Assembly (NCBI RefSeq): GCF_017368795.1 | Contig: NZ_JAFNLL010000021.1 | Coordinates: 36,340-100,339 of the forward strand | Source: Arthrobacter cavernae | GTDB taxonomy: Bacteria; Actinomycetota; Actinomycetes; Actinomycetales; Micrococcaceae | DNA: 64,000 bases | Direction: 5' to 3' | Shown here: piece after piece, positions 8,673 through 18,900 of the stretch | Layout of the letters: each line of letters begins with the position of its first letter | Position numbering within the stretch: position 1 is the stretch's first letter | Notes under the pieces: generated by a model | What the model saw: the letters and a program-made list of their open reading frames with translations, nothing else | Told to the model about the DNA's origin: nothing | Databases searched by the model: none | Translations under genes and position numbers: made by a program

Positions 8673-8878
8673 GAGCAGAGTGTAGTACCCCGGGTTCCTC
8701 GGGAATAGGTGACGCCCGCTTCGGGCGCTTCGTGCGCACGGAAAACTGGGTTGGTCTCCCGGGTTACTCGTGGCCAGGCGTGGACGGACCGCCATTGTGC
8801 CGTCCACAAAGGTGAAATGTCTCCCTCCCGTGATTGACTGTTCCCAACACATCGGGGCAAGTGATCGGAGACATCTGC

Positions 8879-11800
8879 GTGGGGGCAGGCAACAGCAATT
8901 TCGGGTTCATGCTGGCCGATTGGCCGGACCTGGCACAGCATGCCAGGCGCGCCGAACAGTTCGCCCGGATCGATCCGCGTGCCTCCATGTTCTATGCCCG
9001 GTACACCGCCGAGCGCCTCGTTGAGTGGCTCTACAAAGTCGAGCCCGGGCTCGTCCTTCCCTACAAGGACGACCTCAACGCCCTCCTCAACGAACCAGCC
9101 TTCAAGAACCTCGTCGGCGGCCCCATCGGCAGCAAACTCACCATAATCCGCAAAGCCGGAAACAACGCCGTCCACAACACGGTCAACCCCACCATCCAAG
9201 GGGCGGAGCTCGTCCTCAAAGAACTCCACCACGTCTGCTACTGGCTCGCCCGGAACTACGCCAAAAATGGCAGCCAGCTGCCGCCGTCGTTGGCGTTCGA
9301 CGCCGGCCACCTCGCCCCGGTCTCCAAGGCACCCGTCCAGCAGCAATCACCGGAGCAGCTCCAGAAACTGGAAGCAGAGCTCAAAGCCAAGGACGACGCC
9401 CTCGCGCAAGCCGCCGCAGCAAACGCGGATCTCGCAGCACAGCTGCAGCAGCTCCAAACCGAGATCGCCGCGGCCAAGAAACAGAACCAGTCCGTCCCGG
9501 ACCACCACGACTACGACGAAGCACTGACCCGCAGGCACCTCATCGACCTGGACCTCCACGAGGCCGGCTGGCCGCTCGCGAACCCGGAAGACCGCGAATT
9601 CAGGGTGGACACCATGCCCACCGCCGGTGGAACGCTGAGCGGCACGGGCTACGTGGACTACGTGCTGTGGGGAGCCGACGGACTGCCGCTGGCCGTGGTC
9701 GAAGCCAAACGGACCACCACGGACCCGCACGTCGGCAAGCAGCAGGCCAAGCTCTACGCCGACTGCCTGGAACGCAGGTACGGCCGGCGGCCCGTCATCT
9801 ACTACACCTCCGGCTACGAAACCTGGATCTGGGACGACTCCATGTATCCCGAGCGCGCGGTCCAGGGATTCCACACCCGGGACCAGCTGCAGCTGATCGT
9901 CAACCGCAGGCAGACCCGCAAGCCCCTTGCCCAGCAGCAGATCGACAACGCGATCGTCGAACGGCCCTACCAGCACAACGCCATCCGCGCAGTCACCGAG
10001 GCCTACGAGGACCACCACGAGCGCAAGGCCCTGGTGGTCATGGCTACGGGCACCGGCAAGACGCGCACCGTCGTCGCGCTCGCCAAACTGCTGCAGGAAG
10101 CCAACTGGGCCAAACGCGTCCTCTTCCTGGCCGACCGCGTTGCCCTGGTCAAACAGGCGGCCAACGCGTTCAAGACCCACCTGCCCGGCTCCGGCCCCGT
10201 CGTCCTCGGCTCCGGCGAGGAAGCGGACAGTCGCATCCATGTGGCCACCTACCCTGCCATGATGAACCTCATCAACCAGACCGAGGGCAAGCTGGGCCAG
10301 CGCCGCTTCGGGATCGGCCACTACGACCTCATCGTCATCGACGAGGCCCACCGCTCCGTCTACCAGAAGTACGGAGCCATCTTCGACTACTTCGACTCGC
10401 TCCTGATCGGGCTCACCGCCACTCCGCAGTCCGAGGTGGACCGCAACACCTACAGCCTGTTCGGCATCGAAGACAACGTCCCCACCTTTGCGTACGAGCT
10501 CAACGAAGCAATCGAGGCCGGCTACCTCGTCCCGCCCCGGATCGTGCCGGTTCCCCTCAAATTCCCCTACGAGGGCATCGCCTACGACGACCTCTCCGAC
10601 GAGGAAAAGGAGCAGTGGGACGAGCTCGACTGGAACGAGGACGGCGAGATCCCGGAGTCCGTGGATCCCGCGGTGGTGAATTCCTGGCTCTTCAACAAGG
10701 ACACCGTGGACAAGGCCCTCGAGGTGCTGATGACCCGCGGCCACAGGGTGGCGGGCGGAGACCGGCTGGGCAAGACCATCATCTTCGCCAAGAACAACCA
10801 GCACGCCGACTTCATCGCCGAACGCTTCGACCACAACTACCCGCATTTCAAGGGTCATTTCGCCCGCGTGGTCACCTACCAGGTCAACTACGCGCAGTCC
10901 CTGATCGAGGAGTTCTCGCGCGGGGACGGCGAGCCGCATATCGCCATCTCCGTGGACATGCTCGATACCGGCGTGGACGTGCCCGAGGCCGTGAACCTGG
11001 TCTTCTTCAAGATGGTGCGGTCCAAGACCAAGTTCTGGCAGATGGTGGGCCGCGGCACGCGGCTTTGCGCCGACCTCTTCGGCCCCGGCGAGGACAAGAA
11101 GGACTTCTTCATCTTCGACCTCTGCCGTAACGCCGAGTACTTCAATGCCGGCATGCCCGGAAACGAAGGCTCCCTCGGCAAGTCCCTCGCGGAAAGCACC
11201 TTCGCCACCCGCGTCCAGCTCTTGCGTACGACGGCGGACCTCGCCTGGGACTCCCGGCTCCCGTTTGTCGTGGAGTTGCGCGAGTCGCTGCAGCACACGG
11301 TTGGCCGGCTGCCGCAAGACAACTTCCTGGTGAAGCCTGCGCGCAGGTGGGTGGACAGGTTTTCCGAGGCTTCGGCCTGGGATTCGCTCAAGGTTGAGGA
11401 CTTCGACGCCTTGGAAACGGACATCGCCCGGCTGGCGTCCATCGGCGCGTTGCCGGACACCGAGGAAGCGAAGCGCTTCGACTACCTCATGCTGCAGACC
11501 GAGCTCGCCTCCCTGCAAGGAAAACCGCTTGGCCCGTTCCGCAAGAAGGTCCAGGCGGTAGCCGCCGCGCTGCAGGATCAGCCGAATGTGCCGGCGATCG
11601 CAGCGCAGCTGACTCTGATCGAGACGATCCTGGATGATGCCGAGTGGGAGTCCGTGTCTGCCGAATGGCTGGAAGGGATCCGCCTTCGCTTGCGGGAGCT
11701 GGTCCACCTCATTGAGAAGCGCAGGCGCAACGTCGTCTACACAAACTTTCAGGACGAACTCGGCGAGTTGGAGGAGATTGAGCTCAGCGGGGCATCAAAC

Positions 11801-12277
11801 GGTCACGTGGATCTGGTCCGGTATCGCGAGAAGATCCGCCTCTACCTCAGCCAGCATCAGGACCACGCAAGCATCCAGCGCCTGCGCCGGAACAAGCAGC
11901 TGACCGCATTGGATCTCGCTGAGCTGGAGCGGATACTGCTGGAAAGCGGCCTCGGTTCCCTGGAAGACCTGAACCGGGCCGCCGGCGAAGGGCTGGGCCT
12001 CTACGTCCGCTCGCTCGTCGGTTTGGACCGCGAGGCCGTGGAGGAAGCCCTCGCGGATTTCGTCGCCGGAACCACCCTGACGTCCCAGCAACTCGACTTC
12101 CTCCAGGTCCTGACGACGCATCTGGTGGAGAACGGCAAAGTGGCCCCCGCTGCACTCTTCGATTCGCCGTACAACGAGCTTGCCCCGTCCGGCCCGGACG
12201 TTCTCTTCGGCGACGACAGAGTGGTGAAGCTGTTCAGCATCCTGCGTTCCATCGAGGACCACGCCCGGGCTGGATAG
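8879..12277 (+). CDS. hsdR: Type I restriction endonuclease subunit HsdR
   Basis: HsdR is the ATP-dependent translocase and nuclease of the type I system. Order of parts: a DUF4145-like N-terminus (ADWPDLAQHARRAEQF), a coiled-coil segment, a PD-(D/E)xK nuclease core (DYVLWG ... VVEAKR), a helicase with Walker A ATGTGKT and DEAH box, and motif VI VGRGTRLC. About 1130 residues is normal for the family. I choose GTG 8879, with GGAG eight bases upstream; TTG 8834 in the same frame would add 15 residues. It has the same strand as hsdM-hsdS-mrr but is separated from them by about 5 kb of opposite-strand genes. Confidence 0.92.
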   Translation: MGAGNSNFGFMLADWPDLAQHARRAEQFARIDPRASMFYARYTAERLVEWLYKVEPGLVLPYKDDLNALLNEPAFKNLVGGPIGSKLTIIRKAGNNAVHNTVNPTIQGAELVLKELHHVCYWLARNYAKNGSQLPPSLAFDAGHLAPVSKAPVQQQSPEQLQKLEAELKAKDDALAQAAAANADLAAQLQQLQTEIAAAKKQNQSVPDHHDYDEALTRRHLIDLDLHEAGWPLANPEDREFRVDTMPTAGGTLSGTGYVDYVLWGADGLPLAVVEAKRTTTDPHVGKQQAKLYADCLERRYGRRPVIYYTSGYETWIWDDSMYPERAVQGFHTRDQLQLIVNRRQTRKPLAQQQIDNAIVERPYQHNAIRAVTEAYEDHHERKALVVMATGTGKTRTVVALAKLLQEANWAKRVLFLADRVALVKQAANAFKTHLPGSGPVVLGSGEEADSRIHVATYPAMMNLINQTEGKLGQRRFGIGHYDLIVIDEAHRSVYQKYGAIFDYFDSLLIGLTATPQSEVDRNTYSLFGIEDNVPTFAYELNEAIEAGYLVPPRIVPVPLKFPYEGIAYDDLSDEEKEQWDELDWNEDGEIPESVDPAVVNSWLFNKDTVDKALEVLMTRGHRVAGGDRLGKTIIFAKNNQHADFIAERFDHNYPHFKGHFARVVTYQVNYAQSLIEEFSRGDGEPHIAISVDMLDTGVDVPEAVNLVFFKMVRSKTKFWQMVGRGTRLCADLFGPGEDKKDFFIFDLCRNAEYFNAGMPGNEGSLGKSLAESTFATRVQLLRTTADLAWDSRLPFVVELRESLQHTVGRLPQDNFLVKPARRWVDRFSEASAWDSLKVEDFDALETDIARLASIGALPDTEEAKRFDYLMLQTELASLQGKPLGPFRKKVQAVAAALQDQPNVPAIAAQLTLIETILDDAEWESVSAEWLEGIRLRLRELVHLIEKRRRNVVYTNFQDELGELEEIELSGASNGHVDLVRYREKIRLYLSQHQDHASIQRLRRNKQLTALDLAELERILLESGLGSLEDLNRAAGEGLGLYVRSLVGLDREAVEEALADFVAGTTLTSQQLDFLQVLTTHLVENGKVAPAALFDSPYNELAPSGPDVLFGDDRVVKLFSILRSIEDHARAG

Positions 12278-12341
12278 CACGGGCGGCCGGGCCTCACGAC
12301 GGCGGGTGGCGGGCGCCGTCGTCGTCGTTAGTTCCTGGTTC

Positions 12342-12848
12342 TTAATTCTTGGCGCGGGCCCGGACCAGATTGGCGTACGGCAGCCGGCCATAGCTGTCGA
12401 CGAAGTCGGCGTGGTAGCCCGCTTCCGCCTTGTTGACCTCGGCCGCCGGGAATTCCTTCCAGGCGATGGCCAGCTCCATGGCGTCCCGGAGTTGCCAGAT
12501 CAGCCGGGCATCCCAGACGACTGTAGGCCGGCCGCGGCCATAGTCCATGAACTCCTGGATCTGCTTGCGGAGCCCACGGTTTCCCTGGCTGCCGGCACTG
12601 GCCTTGCCCAGGTAAAGGACCCTGGCTTCGGGAACCCACTCGGCCTCCAGGGCATCCTTCTTGAGCGACGGGTCCTTCTTCCTGAAGGTGCCTGCGGTGC
12701 TCTTGGCGAGGAAGACCGGCTCGAAGCCTTCGGGCTGCAGGATGGCGAAAATGCCAGGGCCTTGGGGGACGCGCATGATTTCGAGCTCGTCGAAGACCCT
12801 GAACCCGGTGAAGCCGTCCTGGAGGAGCGTCTTTTTGGTGATTGGCAT
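12342..12848 (-). CDS. GIY-YIG-like domain protein
   Basis: A 168-residue soluble protein. Residues about 30-110 contain GPGIFAIL and VLYLGKA, the two strands expected of a GIY-YIG nuclease fold, followed by LRKQIQEFMDYGRG. An acidic residue later in the chain (EAGYHADF region) could complete the site. Catalytic competence cannot be judged by eye. It is convergent with hsdR and 64 bases from its stop; small GIY-YIG-type proteins are common companions of restriction loci. Start ATG 12848. Confidence 0.6.
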   Translation of the reverse strand: MPITKKTLLQDGFTGFRVFDELEIMRVPQGPGIFAILQPEGFEPVFLAKSTAGTFRKKDPSLKKDALEAEWVPEARVLYLGKASAGSQGNRGLRKQIQEFMDYGRGRPTVVWDARLIWQLRDAMELAIAWKEFPAAEVNKAEAGYHADFVDSYGRLPYANLVRARAKN

Positions 12849-13025
12849 GGTGCTCCTACTTTAGGGGGTCAGGACCACAGGCTCAGTCTGACGTCGCGCC
12901 GGACAAGGAGCCGTGTGAAGATGCTAGGCGGTATCACTACGGCAACTGACGCCCGGGCGCATTAATCCTGCAGATCAGGCGGGGTCTGGGGCTCCGAAGC
13001 CACCGGACCTGCTGGATTGTTCACG

Positions 13026-13613
13026 TTAGCCGGCGTCGAAGCCCGGCAGGGACTGTAGGTTCCTGATCCGTGATGCGCCGCATTCAACGGCCACTCGAGC
13101 GATGTCGATGGACGCACCGCCCCTGCTCTTGGGCCGGCCCACGGCAATGTGCGGCGTCCAGCGCGGGGATCTGAATCCAAGGGCAGGTGAGCTCAGAATG
13201 AAGTCGTCGATGTTGTCCACGAGCAGTTCGTCGAGGAGCTCGTGGAGCGCCACAACAAGCGAGACCTGGTATTCGCGCACATGCTGGGGAACCTCGACTT
13301 CCAGGCCGCTCACGCTGCCACGGCCAAGGACGATCAATCTGTCAGCGGTGCCGGAAAAGCCCTCCAGCACGGGCAACCCCTGAAGCCAGGAAACCATCCT
13401 GCGGCTTGCCGACTCGGCGCTGGTGATTCCTTTGGTCCAGGCCGCGACGTCCTGGGCAAAGTCTTCGAGAAGGCCAAGGTGGAGCAGGGTCATGTGCAAT
13501 CCCCGGGGCCGGCGCAGCGCATCCACGTAGCGGCCAAAGCCCTCATAGTCCGCGGGCCCGGATCCGATGCTGAGCACGGGAACCTCCACCGTGATGCGTG
13601 GAAGCGTCTGCAT
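13026..13613 (-). CDS. 2H phosphoesterase / 2'-5' RNA ligase-like protein
   Basis: A 195-residue protein with two spaced histidine motifs of the 2H superfamily: HMTLLHLG near residue 40 and HIAVGR near residue 165. The second has Ala where Thr/Ser is usual. Members hydrolyse cyclic phosphodiesters of RNA or nucleotides. No operon partner is evident; it stands alone between the GIY-YIG-like gene and an inverted repeat. Substrate unknown. Confidence 0.6.
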   Translation of the reverse strand: MQTLPRITVEVPVLSIGSGPADYEGFGRYVDALRRPRGLHMTLLHLGLLEDFAQDVAAWTKGITSAESASRRMVSWLQGLPVLEGFSGTADRLIVLGRGSVSGLEVEVPQHVREYQVSLVVALHELLDELLVDNIDDFILSSPALGFRSPRWTPHIAVGRPKSRGGASIDIARVAVECGASRIRNLQSLPGFDAG

Positions 13614-13678
13614 CGGGCCTCCCTGTCAGCGCCGGGCGATGGTTCTGCCTGCAATTATCCTCTGAGGGCCCAGGAACC

Positions 13679-13778
13679 CGTCGGATTCTGCTCAATCATT
13701 CACGCCGCGCGGTTCCGCAGCCCCGGGAATACGCTGGCCGGGAGCCAGTGTGCCGGATTGATCGAGCAGAATCCGACG
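13679..13778. repeat. 100-bp segment bounded by 15-bp perfect inverted repeats
   Basis: CGTCGGATTCTGCTC at 13679-13693 is perfectly complementary to GAGCAGAATCCGACG at 13764-13778. The 70 bases between hold no gene. The layout resembles a miniature inverted-repeat element, although a long-range hairpin acting on transcription is also possible. It lies between the 2H phosphoesterase gene and the promoter of the asparagine operon. Confidence 0.55.
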
Positions 13779-13823
13779 CCGGCCAGGCCGCACCCCATGC
13801 CCCGCAACAAACCCGCACCCCTT

Positions 13824-13853
13824 TTGACACGCCCCTGTGACCCGTGCCATATT
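13824..13853 (+). promoter_or_regulatory. Sigma-70-type promoter of the asparagine operon
   Basis: TTGACA at 13824-13829 and CATATT at 13848-13853 with an 18-base spacer. The GTG start of the GntR regulator is at 13860, six bases after the -10 box, so the transcript would be leaderless, which is common in actinobacteria. Confidence 0.6.
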
Positions 13854-13859
13854 CATTAC

Positions 13860-14702
13860 GTGAACCTGTCAGACAGCCGGACAGCCGGACAGGCCGACAC
13901 CGGACAGCCCGCCTCCAGCCAGAAAGCTGCGGCAGGCCAGCGCCCCGCCACAAGCGGCGCCGTCCCCCGGCCTGCTCAAGGCGCAGTCTCCCGCCCAGCC
14001 ACCTCGCGCCCCGCGCCCCGCCCCCTCACCGAGCCCCGGCCCCTCACCCGAGTCAGCGCTGCCGAAGCTGTATTCAGCGCCATCCGCCACGACATCGAGT
14101 CCGGGGCGTTCGGGATCGGTGCCAAGCTCAGCTCCGAAGCCACGCTGGCAACCCAGTACGGCGTGAGCCGCTCCGTCATCCGTGAGGCGCTCCGCTCCTG
14201 CAACACCCTCGGCCTGACGGTCACCAAGACGGGCAAGGGCACGTTCGTTGTATCCAACCATGTGGCCAACGACCTCACGCTCGGCCAGTACAGCGCACGG
14301 GACCTCAACGAGGCGCGCCCGCACATCGAGGTTCCGGCAGCGGGCCTCGCCGCGCAGCGCCGCACCGAGGAAGACCTGGAACACCTCAAGGACCTCGTCC
14401 AGGCCATGCTCACCGAAACCGACCCCGAGGCCTGGGTGAGCCTGGACGCAAACTTCCACTCCGCCGTCGCGCGTGCCAGCGGCAACAGGGTCTTCGCGAG
14501 CGTCGTCTCCGAAATCCGCGAGGCCCTGGCCCACCAGTCCGAAACCCTGAACATGGTGGCGGACCGGCAGCACCTCTCGGACGAGGAACACCTCGCGGTC
14601 CTGGACGCCATCGAAGCCGGCGACGCCGACGCCGCCAGCCACGCCATGGCCGAGCACCTGAACGCAGTGGCCGCAGCCCTGGACTCCATCCTCAGCAAAT
14701 GA
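13860..14702 (+). CDS. FadR-type GntR transcriptional regulator, asparagine operon
   Basis: A 280-residue regulator with an unusual Pro/Arg/Ala-rich N-terminal extension (residues 1-55), a GntR winged helix-turn-helix at about 60-125 (FGIGAKLSSEATLATQYGVSRSVIREAL) and a helical FCD effector domain to the end. Because it is first in an operon with asparaginase, aspartase and permease, its ligand is probably aspartate, asparagine or a related dicarboxylate. The GTG at 13860 follows a consensus promoter closely enough for leaderless translation; the longer open frame upstream lacks coding character. The stop overlaps the asparaginase start (ATGA). Confidence 0.82.
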   Translation: MNLSDSRTAGQADTGQPASSQKAAAGQRPATSGAVPRPAQGAVSRPATSRPAPRPLTEPRPLTRVSAAEAVFSAIRHDIESGAFGIGAKLSSEATLATQYGVSRSVIREALRSCNTLGLTVTKTGKGTFVVSNHVANDLTLGQYSARDLNEARPHIEVPAAGLAAQRRTEEDLEHLKDLVQAMLTETDPEAWVSLDANFHSAVARASGNRVFASVVSEIREALAHQSETLNMVADRQHLSDEEHLAVLDAIEAGDADAASHAMAEHLNAVAAALDSILSK

Positions 14703-15772
14703 CCCCAGCGAAGGACACCATGCCCGCCCCCGAAGCACCGGCAGGCGCAGCCCCCGCCGCACCAAAGGCCGCACCAAGCATAGCCCCGGACACCCACACC
14801 CCGCGCCACGTCCCCCTGGTGGAACAGACCCGCGACGGCCTCGTGGAAAGCGTCCACTACGGCTCGCTGATCGCCACCGGTCCCGGCGGCGAAACGCTCA
14901 TCACGGGCGGCGATCCCGACGCCGTCTTCTACCCCCGCTCCTCGCTCAAGCCGCTGCAGGCCGTGGCCATGGTCCGCGCCGGCCTCGAGCTGCCGGATGA
15001 CCTTATGGCCCTCACCGCGGCCAGCCACTCGGGTGCCGCGATGCACCGCGAGGGCGCCGCCCGCATCCTGGCGCTTCACGGCCTCGACGAAACAGCCCTC
15101 GAAAACAGCACCGACCTCCCGTACGGAACCAGCGAGCGCGAGGACTGGCTCCGCCACGGCGGAATCCCCACCCAGCTCGCCCAGAACTGCTCCGGCAAGC
15201 ACGCCTCCATGGCCGCCGTCTGCGTGATCAACGGCTGGCCGGTCCGGGGCTACCTGCACCCCGAGCACCCGCTCCAACTCCTCGTGAGGGACACCATCAC
15301 CGAACTCACCGGCGAGGACGCTGCCGCCGTCAGCACCGACGGCTGCGGCACGCCCCTCTTCGCCCACAGCCTGCACGGCATGGCCCGCGCCTACGGCCGG
15401 CTCGCCAGCGCGGCGGCCGCCGGCGAAGAGGGGCAGGTCGCCAACGCCATGCGCCGCTACCCGGAGATGGTGGCCGGCGAGGGCCGCGACGTCACCGCCC
15501 TCATGCGCGCCGTCCCGGGCCTGCTCGCCAAGGACGGCTTCGAGGGCCTCCAGCTGATCGGCCTCCAGGACGGCACCGGAATCGCCGTCAAGATCTCCGA
15601 CGGCGGCGACCGCGCCCGCCTGCCCGTCACCGTCCACGTGCTGGAGGCACTCGGCGTAGACCCCGGCACCCTGGCCACGCTGGAAACCTCGCCGGTGCTG
15701 GGCGGCGGCCACCCGGTGGGCGTGCTCCGTGCCGCCGACTTCCTGCCTATCGGCTACCTTTCAGCCAACTAA
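14699..15772 (+). CDS. L-asparaginase, type II/AnsA-like
   Basis: Hydrolyses L-asparagine to aspartate and ammonia. The 357-residue protein belongs to the Rhizobium-type asparaginase family rather than the classic E. coli fold: FYPRSSLKPLQ near residue 80, ASHSG, NCSGKHASM near 165 and STDGCGTP near 215 are the conserved blocks. The N-terminal 35 residues are Ala/Pro-rich; there is no export signal. Start ATG 14699 overlaps the regulator stop by 4 bp. The next gene, aspartase, uses its product. Confidence 0.88.
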   Translation: MTPAKDTMPAPEAPAGAAPAAPKAAPSIAPDTHTPRHVPLVEQTRDGLVESVHYGSLIATGPGGETLITGGDPDAVFYPRSSLKPLQAVAMVRAGLELPDDLMALTAASHSGAAMHREGAARILALHGLDETALENSTDLPYGTSEREDWLRHGGIPTQLAQNCSGKHASMAAVCVINGWPVRGYLHPEHPLQLLVRDTITELTGEDAAAVSTDGCGTPLFAHSLHGMARAYGRLASAAAAGEEGQVANAMRRYPEMVAGEGRDVTALMRAVPGLLAKDGFEGLQLIGLQDGTGIAVKISDGGDRARLPVTVHVLEALGVDPGTLATLETSPVLGGGHPVGVLRAADFLPIGYLSAN

Positions 15773-15801
15773 CGCACCGCAACCCCTAACAAAGGACAGC
15801 A

Positions 15802-17268
15802 ATGTCAGCTGACGATCAGTTGCGCCCATTCCGCTCCGAGCACGACCTCCTCGGCGACCGCGACGTCCCCGCGGACGCCTACTGGGGCGTCCACACGCTG
15901 CGCGCCATCGAGAACTTCCCCATCACGGGCCAGCCGCTGGCCAGCAACGCCAACCTCATCAAGGGCCTGGCCGCGGTGAAGCTCGCCGCCGCGCGCACCA
16001 ACCGCGAGCTCGGCCTGCTGGACGAAGAGCGCGCCAAAGCCATTGAGCAGGCCTGCCAGGACATCCTGGACGGGAAGCTCCATGACCAGTTCATGGTGGA
16101 CGTCATCCAGGGCGGCGCGGGCACCAGCTCGAACATGAACGCCAACGAGGTCATCGCCAACCGCGCCCTGGAGATCCTGGGCCACCCCAAGGGCGACTAC
16201 GCCAGGCTGAACCCGAATGACCACGTCAACCTCAGCCAGTCCACCAACGACGTCTACCCGACGGCGGTCAAACTCGGCACCATCTTCGGTATCAAGCAGC
16301 TGCTCTCCGCACTCAAGGAACTCGAAGTCGCTTTCGCGGACAAGGGCACCGAATTCCGCAGCGTGGTGAAGATGGGCCGCACCCAGCTGCAGGACGCCGT
16401 GCCCATGACCCTGGGCCAGGAATTCGGCGGCTACGCTGTGACCGTCGGGGAGGACCGGGCCCGCCTGGCCGAATCCCAGATGCTGATCCACGAGATCAAC
16501 CTCGGCGCCACGGCGATCGGCACCGGACTGAACGCTCCCGCCGGCTACGCCGAGGCCGCCTGCCGGCACCTGGCCGAGATCACCGGCCTGCCGCTGGTCA
16601 CCGCCGTCGACCTCATCGAGGCCACCCAGGACGTGGGCGCGTTCGTCCACCTCTCCGGCGTGCTGAAGCGCGTGGCCGTGAAGCTGTCCAAGATTTGCAA
16701 CGACCTCCGCCTGCTGTCCTCCGGGCCGCGCGCGGGACTGGGCGAGATCAACCTCCCGGCAGTGCAGTCGGGATCGTCCATCATGCCGGGCAAGATCAAC
16801 CCGGTGATCCCGGAAGTGGTCAGCCAGGTGGCCTATGAGGTCATCGGCAACGACGTCACCGTCACCATGGCGGCCGAGGCGGGCCAGCTCCAACTGAACG
16901 CCTTCGAGCCGATCATCGTGCACAGCCTGCACAAGAGCATCTCCCACCTGGAAGCTGCCTGCCGTACCCTCACGGATCGCTGCGTCCGGGGCATCACCGC
17001 AAACACCGAACACCTCCGGCTCACCGTGGAACAGTCAATCGGCCTGGTCACGGCACTGAACCCGCACATCGGCTATGCCTCCGCCACCGCCATCGCGCAG
17101 GAGGCCCTCGCCACCGGCAAGGGCGTGGCGGAACTCGTCCTGGAACACGGTCTGCTGACCGCTGACCAGCTCGAGAAACTGCTCAGCCCCGAACGCCTCG
17201 CGAACTTCCCCAACCGCGCCCTAACCTCGCAAGCTCGGTCAGGGAACCCGGCGGTCGTGGGCCCATAG
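15802..17268 (+). CDS. aspA: Aspartate ammonia-lyase
   Basis: Converts aspartate to fumarate and ammonia. The 488-residue protein is full length for the fumarase/aspartase superfamily and carries the signature [11 protein letters not shown] near residues 323-333, plus the upstream [10 protein letters not shown] and [12 protein letters not shown] substrate loops that favour aspartase over fumarase. ATG 15802 follows AAAGGACAGCA. It sits 29 bases after asparaginase, so the two feed asparagine carbon into the TCA cycle and release two ammonia. A hairpin follows the stop directly. Confidence 0.93.
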   Translation: MSADDQLRPFRSEHDLLGDRDVPADAYWGVHTLRAIENFPITGQPLASNANLIKGLAAVKLAAARTNRELGLLDEERAKAIEQACQDILDGKLHDQFMVDVIQGGAGTSSNMNANEVIANRALEILGHPKGDYARLNPNDHVNLSQSTNDVYPTAVKLGTIFGIKQLLSALKELEVAFADKGTEFRSVVKMGRTQLQDAVPMTLGQEFGGYAVTVGEDRARLAESQMLIHEINLGATAIGTGLNAPAGYAEAACRHLAEITGLPLVTAVDLIEATQDVGAFVHLSGVLKRVAVKLSKICNDLRLLSSGPRAGLGEINLPAVQSGSSIMPGKINPVIPEVVSQVAYEVIGNDVTVTMAAEAGQLQLNAFEPIIVHSLHKSISHLEAACRTLTDRCVRGITANTEHLRLTVEQSIGLVTALNPHIGYASATAIAQEALATGKGVAELVLEHGLLTADQLEKLLSPERLANFPNRALTSQARSGNPAVVGP

Positions 17269-17269
17269 C

Positions 17270-17300
17270 CCGACGACGGCGGCCGCACGCCGCCGTCGGA
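17270..17300 (+). terminator. Hairpin after aspA
   Basis: A GC-rich inverted repeat: CCGACGACGGCGGC pairs with GCCGCCGTCGG with one bulge. No T-run. It may attenuate between aspA and the permease rather than end the transcript fully. Confidence 0.45.
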
Positions 17301-17368
17301 CACTCACCGGAGCTGATCCCCCCAACAGCTCAAGCAGGACCCCCAACAGGACACCCCTAAGGACTCCA

Positions 17369-18886
17369 ATGACCAACGCACCCATTACGGACCACACGGT
17401 CCCCGCCCAGGCGCACGCCTCCGAACGGGCCCTTCATGCAGAGGACAAGGGCTATCACAAGAGCCTGAAGCCGCGCCAGATCCAGATGATCGCGATCGGC
17501 GGCGCCATCGGCACCGGCCTGTTCCTCGGCGCCGGCGGCCGCCTCAACGCCGCGGGCCCGTCCCTTGTCATCGCGTACGCGGTCTGCGGCTTCTTTGCCT
17601 TCCTGATCCTGCGCGCACTGGGCGAACTGGTTCTGCACCGCCCGTCGTCGGGCTCGTTCGTCTCCTACGCCCGCGAGTTCTTCGGCGAGAAGGCGGCGTT
17701 CGTCTCCGGCTGGTTCTACTGGATCAACTGGGCCACCACCACCATCGTGGACATCACCGCCGCGGCCCTGTACATGAACTTCTTCGGCAACTACATCCCC
17801 TGGATGGCGGCTGTTCCGCAGTGGGCCTGGGCCCTGATCGCCCTGGTGGTGGTCCTGTGCCTGAACCTGGTCTCGGTCAAGGTGTTCGGCGAGATGGAGT
17901 TCTGGTTCGCGCTGATCAAGGTGGCCGCCCTGGTCGCATTCCTGGTCATCGGCACCTACTTCGTCATCTTCGGCACCCCGGTTGAGGGCCAGCAGGTCGG
18001 CTTCAGCCTCATCACGGACCACGGCGGCATCTTCCCCAACGGTTTCCTGCCCATGATCATCCTCATGCAGGGCGTGCTGTTCGCCTACGCCTCGATCGAG
18101 CTCGTAGGCACCGCAGCCGGCGAAACCGAGAACCCCGAAAAGATCATGCCCAAGGCCATCAACTCCGTGGTCTTCCGCATCGGGGTCTTCTACGTCGGCT
18201 CCGTCATCCTGCTGGCCCTGCTCCTGCCGTACACCTCGTACGAGAAGGGCGTCAGCCCGTTCGTGACGTTCTTCGGCTCCATCGGCATCCAGGGCGTGGA
18301 CGTCATCATGAACCTCGTGGTCCTCACCGCCGCCCTGTCCTCGCTGAACGCAGGCCTGTACTCCACCGGCCGCATCCTGCGCTCCATGTCCGTGGCCGGA
18401 TCGGCCCCGAAGTTCGCCCAGCGCATGAACAAGGCAGGCGTCCCCTACGGCGGCATCGCGATCACCGCCGGCGTCTCGCTGCTCGGCGTCCCGCTGAACT
18501 ACCTGGTCCCGGCGCAGGCCTTCGAGATCGTCCTCAACGTCGCCTCCGTGGGCATCATCGTCACGTGGGCCACGATCGTCCTGTGCCAGATGCAGCTCAA
18601 GCGCTGGGCGGACAAGGGCTGGCTGAAGCGCCCGTCCTTCCGGATGTTCGGCGCCCCGTACACCGGCTACCTTTCGCTGCTCTTCCTCGTGGGTGTGCTG
18701 GTGATGGTGTTCATCGACTCCCCGCTCACGTTGCTGGTCACCCTGGTGGCCTGCGCGCTCATGGTGGGCGGCTGGTACGCCTGCCGCAAGCAGATCCACG
18801 AGCTCGCCGCGGCCCGCGACGGCTTCACCGGCAGCTCCCCGGTGATCGCCAACCGTCCGGTGTCCGGAGCCGAGGACAGGATCTAA
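17369..18886 (+). CDS. ansP: Asparagine/amino acid permease (APC family)
   Basis: A 505-residue amino acid-polyamine-organocation carrier with about twelve membrane segments. It opens with the family block [21 protein letters not shown] (residues about 35-55), typical of AnsP/GABA permease-like proteins. Its position as last gene of an operon with asparaginase and aspartase makes L-asparagine the likely substrate. ATG 17369 after CTAAGGACTCCA. A strong hairpin lies 14 bases downstream. Confidence 0.87.
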   Translation: MTNAPITDHTVPAQAHASERALHAEDKGYHKSLKPRQIQMIAIGGAIGTGLFLGAGGRLNAAGPSLVIAYAVCGFFAFLILRALGELVLHRPSSGSFVSYAREFFGEKAAFVSGWFYWINWATTTIVDITAAALYMNFFGNYIPWMAAVPQWAWALIALVVVLCLNLVSVKVFGEMEFWFALIKVAALVAFLVIGTYFVIFGTPVEGQQVGFSLITDHGGIFPNGFLPMIILMQGVLFAYASIELVGTAAGETENPEKIMPKAINSVVFRIGVFYVGSVILLALLLPYTSYEKGVSPFVTFFGSIGIQGVDVIMNLVVLTAALSSLNAGLYSTGRILRSMSVAGSAPKFAQRMNKAGVPYGGIAITAGVSLLGVPLNYLVPAQAFEIVLNVASVGIIVTWATIVLCQMQLKRWADKGWLKRPSFRMFGAPYTGYLSLLFLVGVLVMVFIDSPLTLLVTLVACALMVGGWYACRKQIHELAAARDGFTGSSPVIANRPVSGAEDRI

Positions 18887-18900
18887 CGCTCCAGTAAAGT

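Noticed and set aside
9025..11130. 701-codon plus-strand frame within hsdR, second frame
   Set aside because: Its Arg/Pro/Gly-rich translation is the usual frame-shifted shadow of a GC-rich gene.
9347..11707. 786-codon minus-strand frame inside hsdR
   Set aside because: It mirrors the hsdR codons and has no domain or ribosome site; hsdR has clear helicase and nuclease motifs.
13242..13859. Upstream extension of the asparagine GntR regulator
   Set aside because: It would run through the inverted-repeat element and the consensus promoter, and antisense to the 2H phosphoesterase gene.
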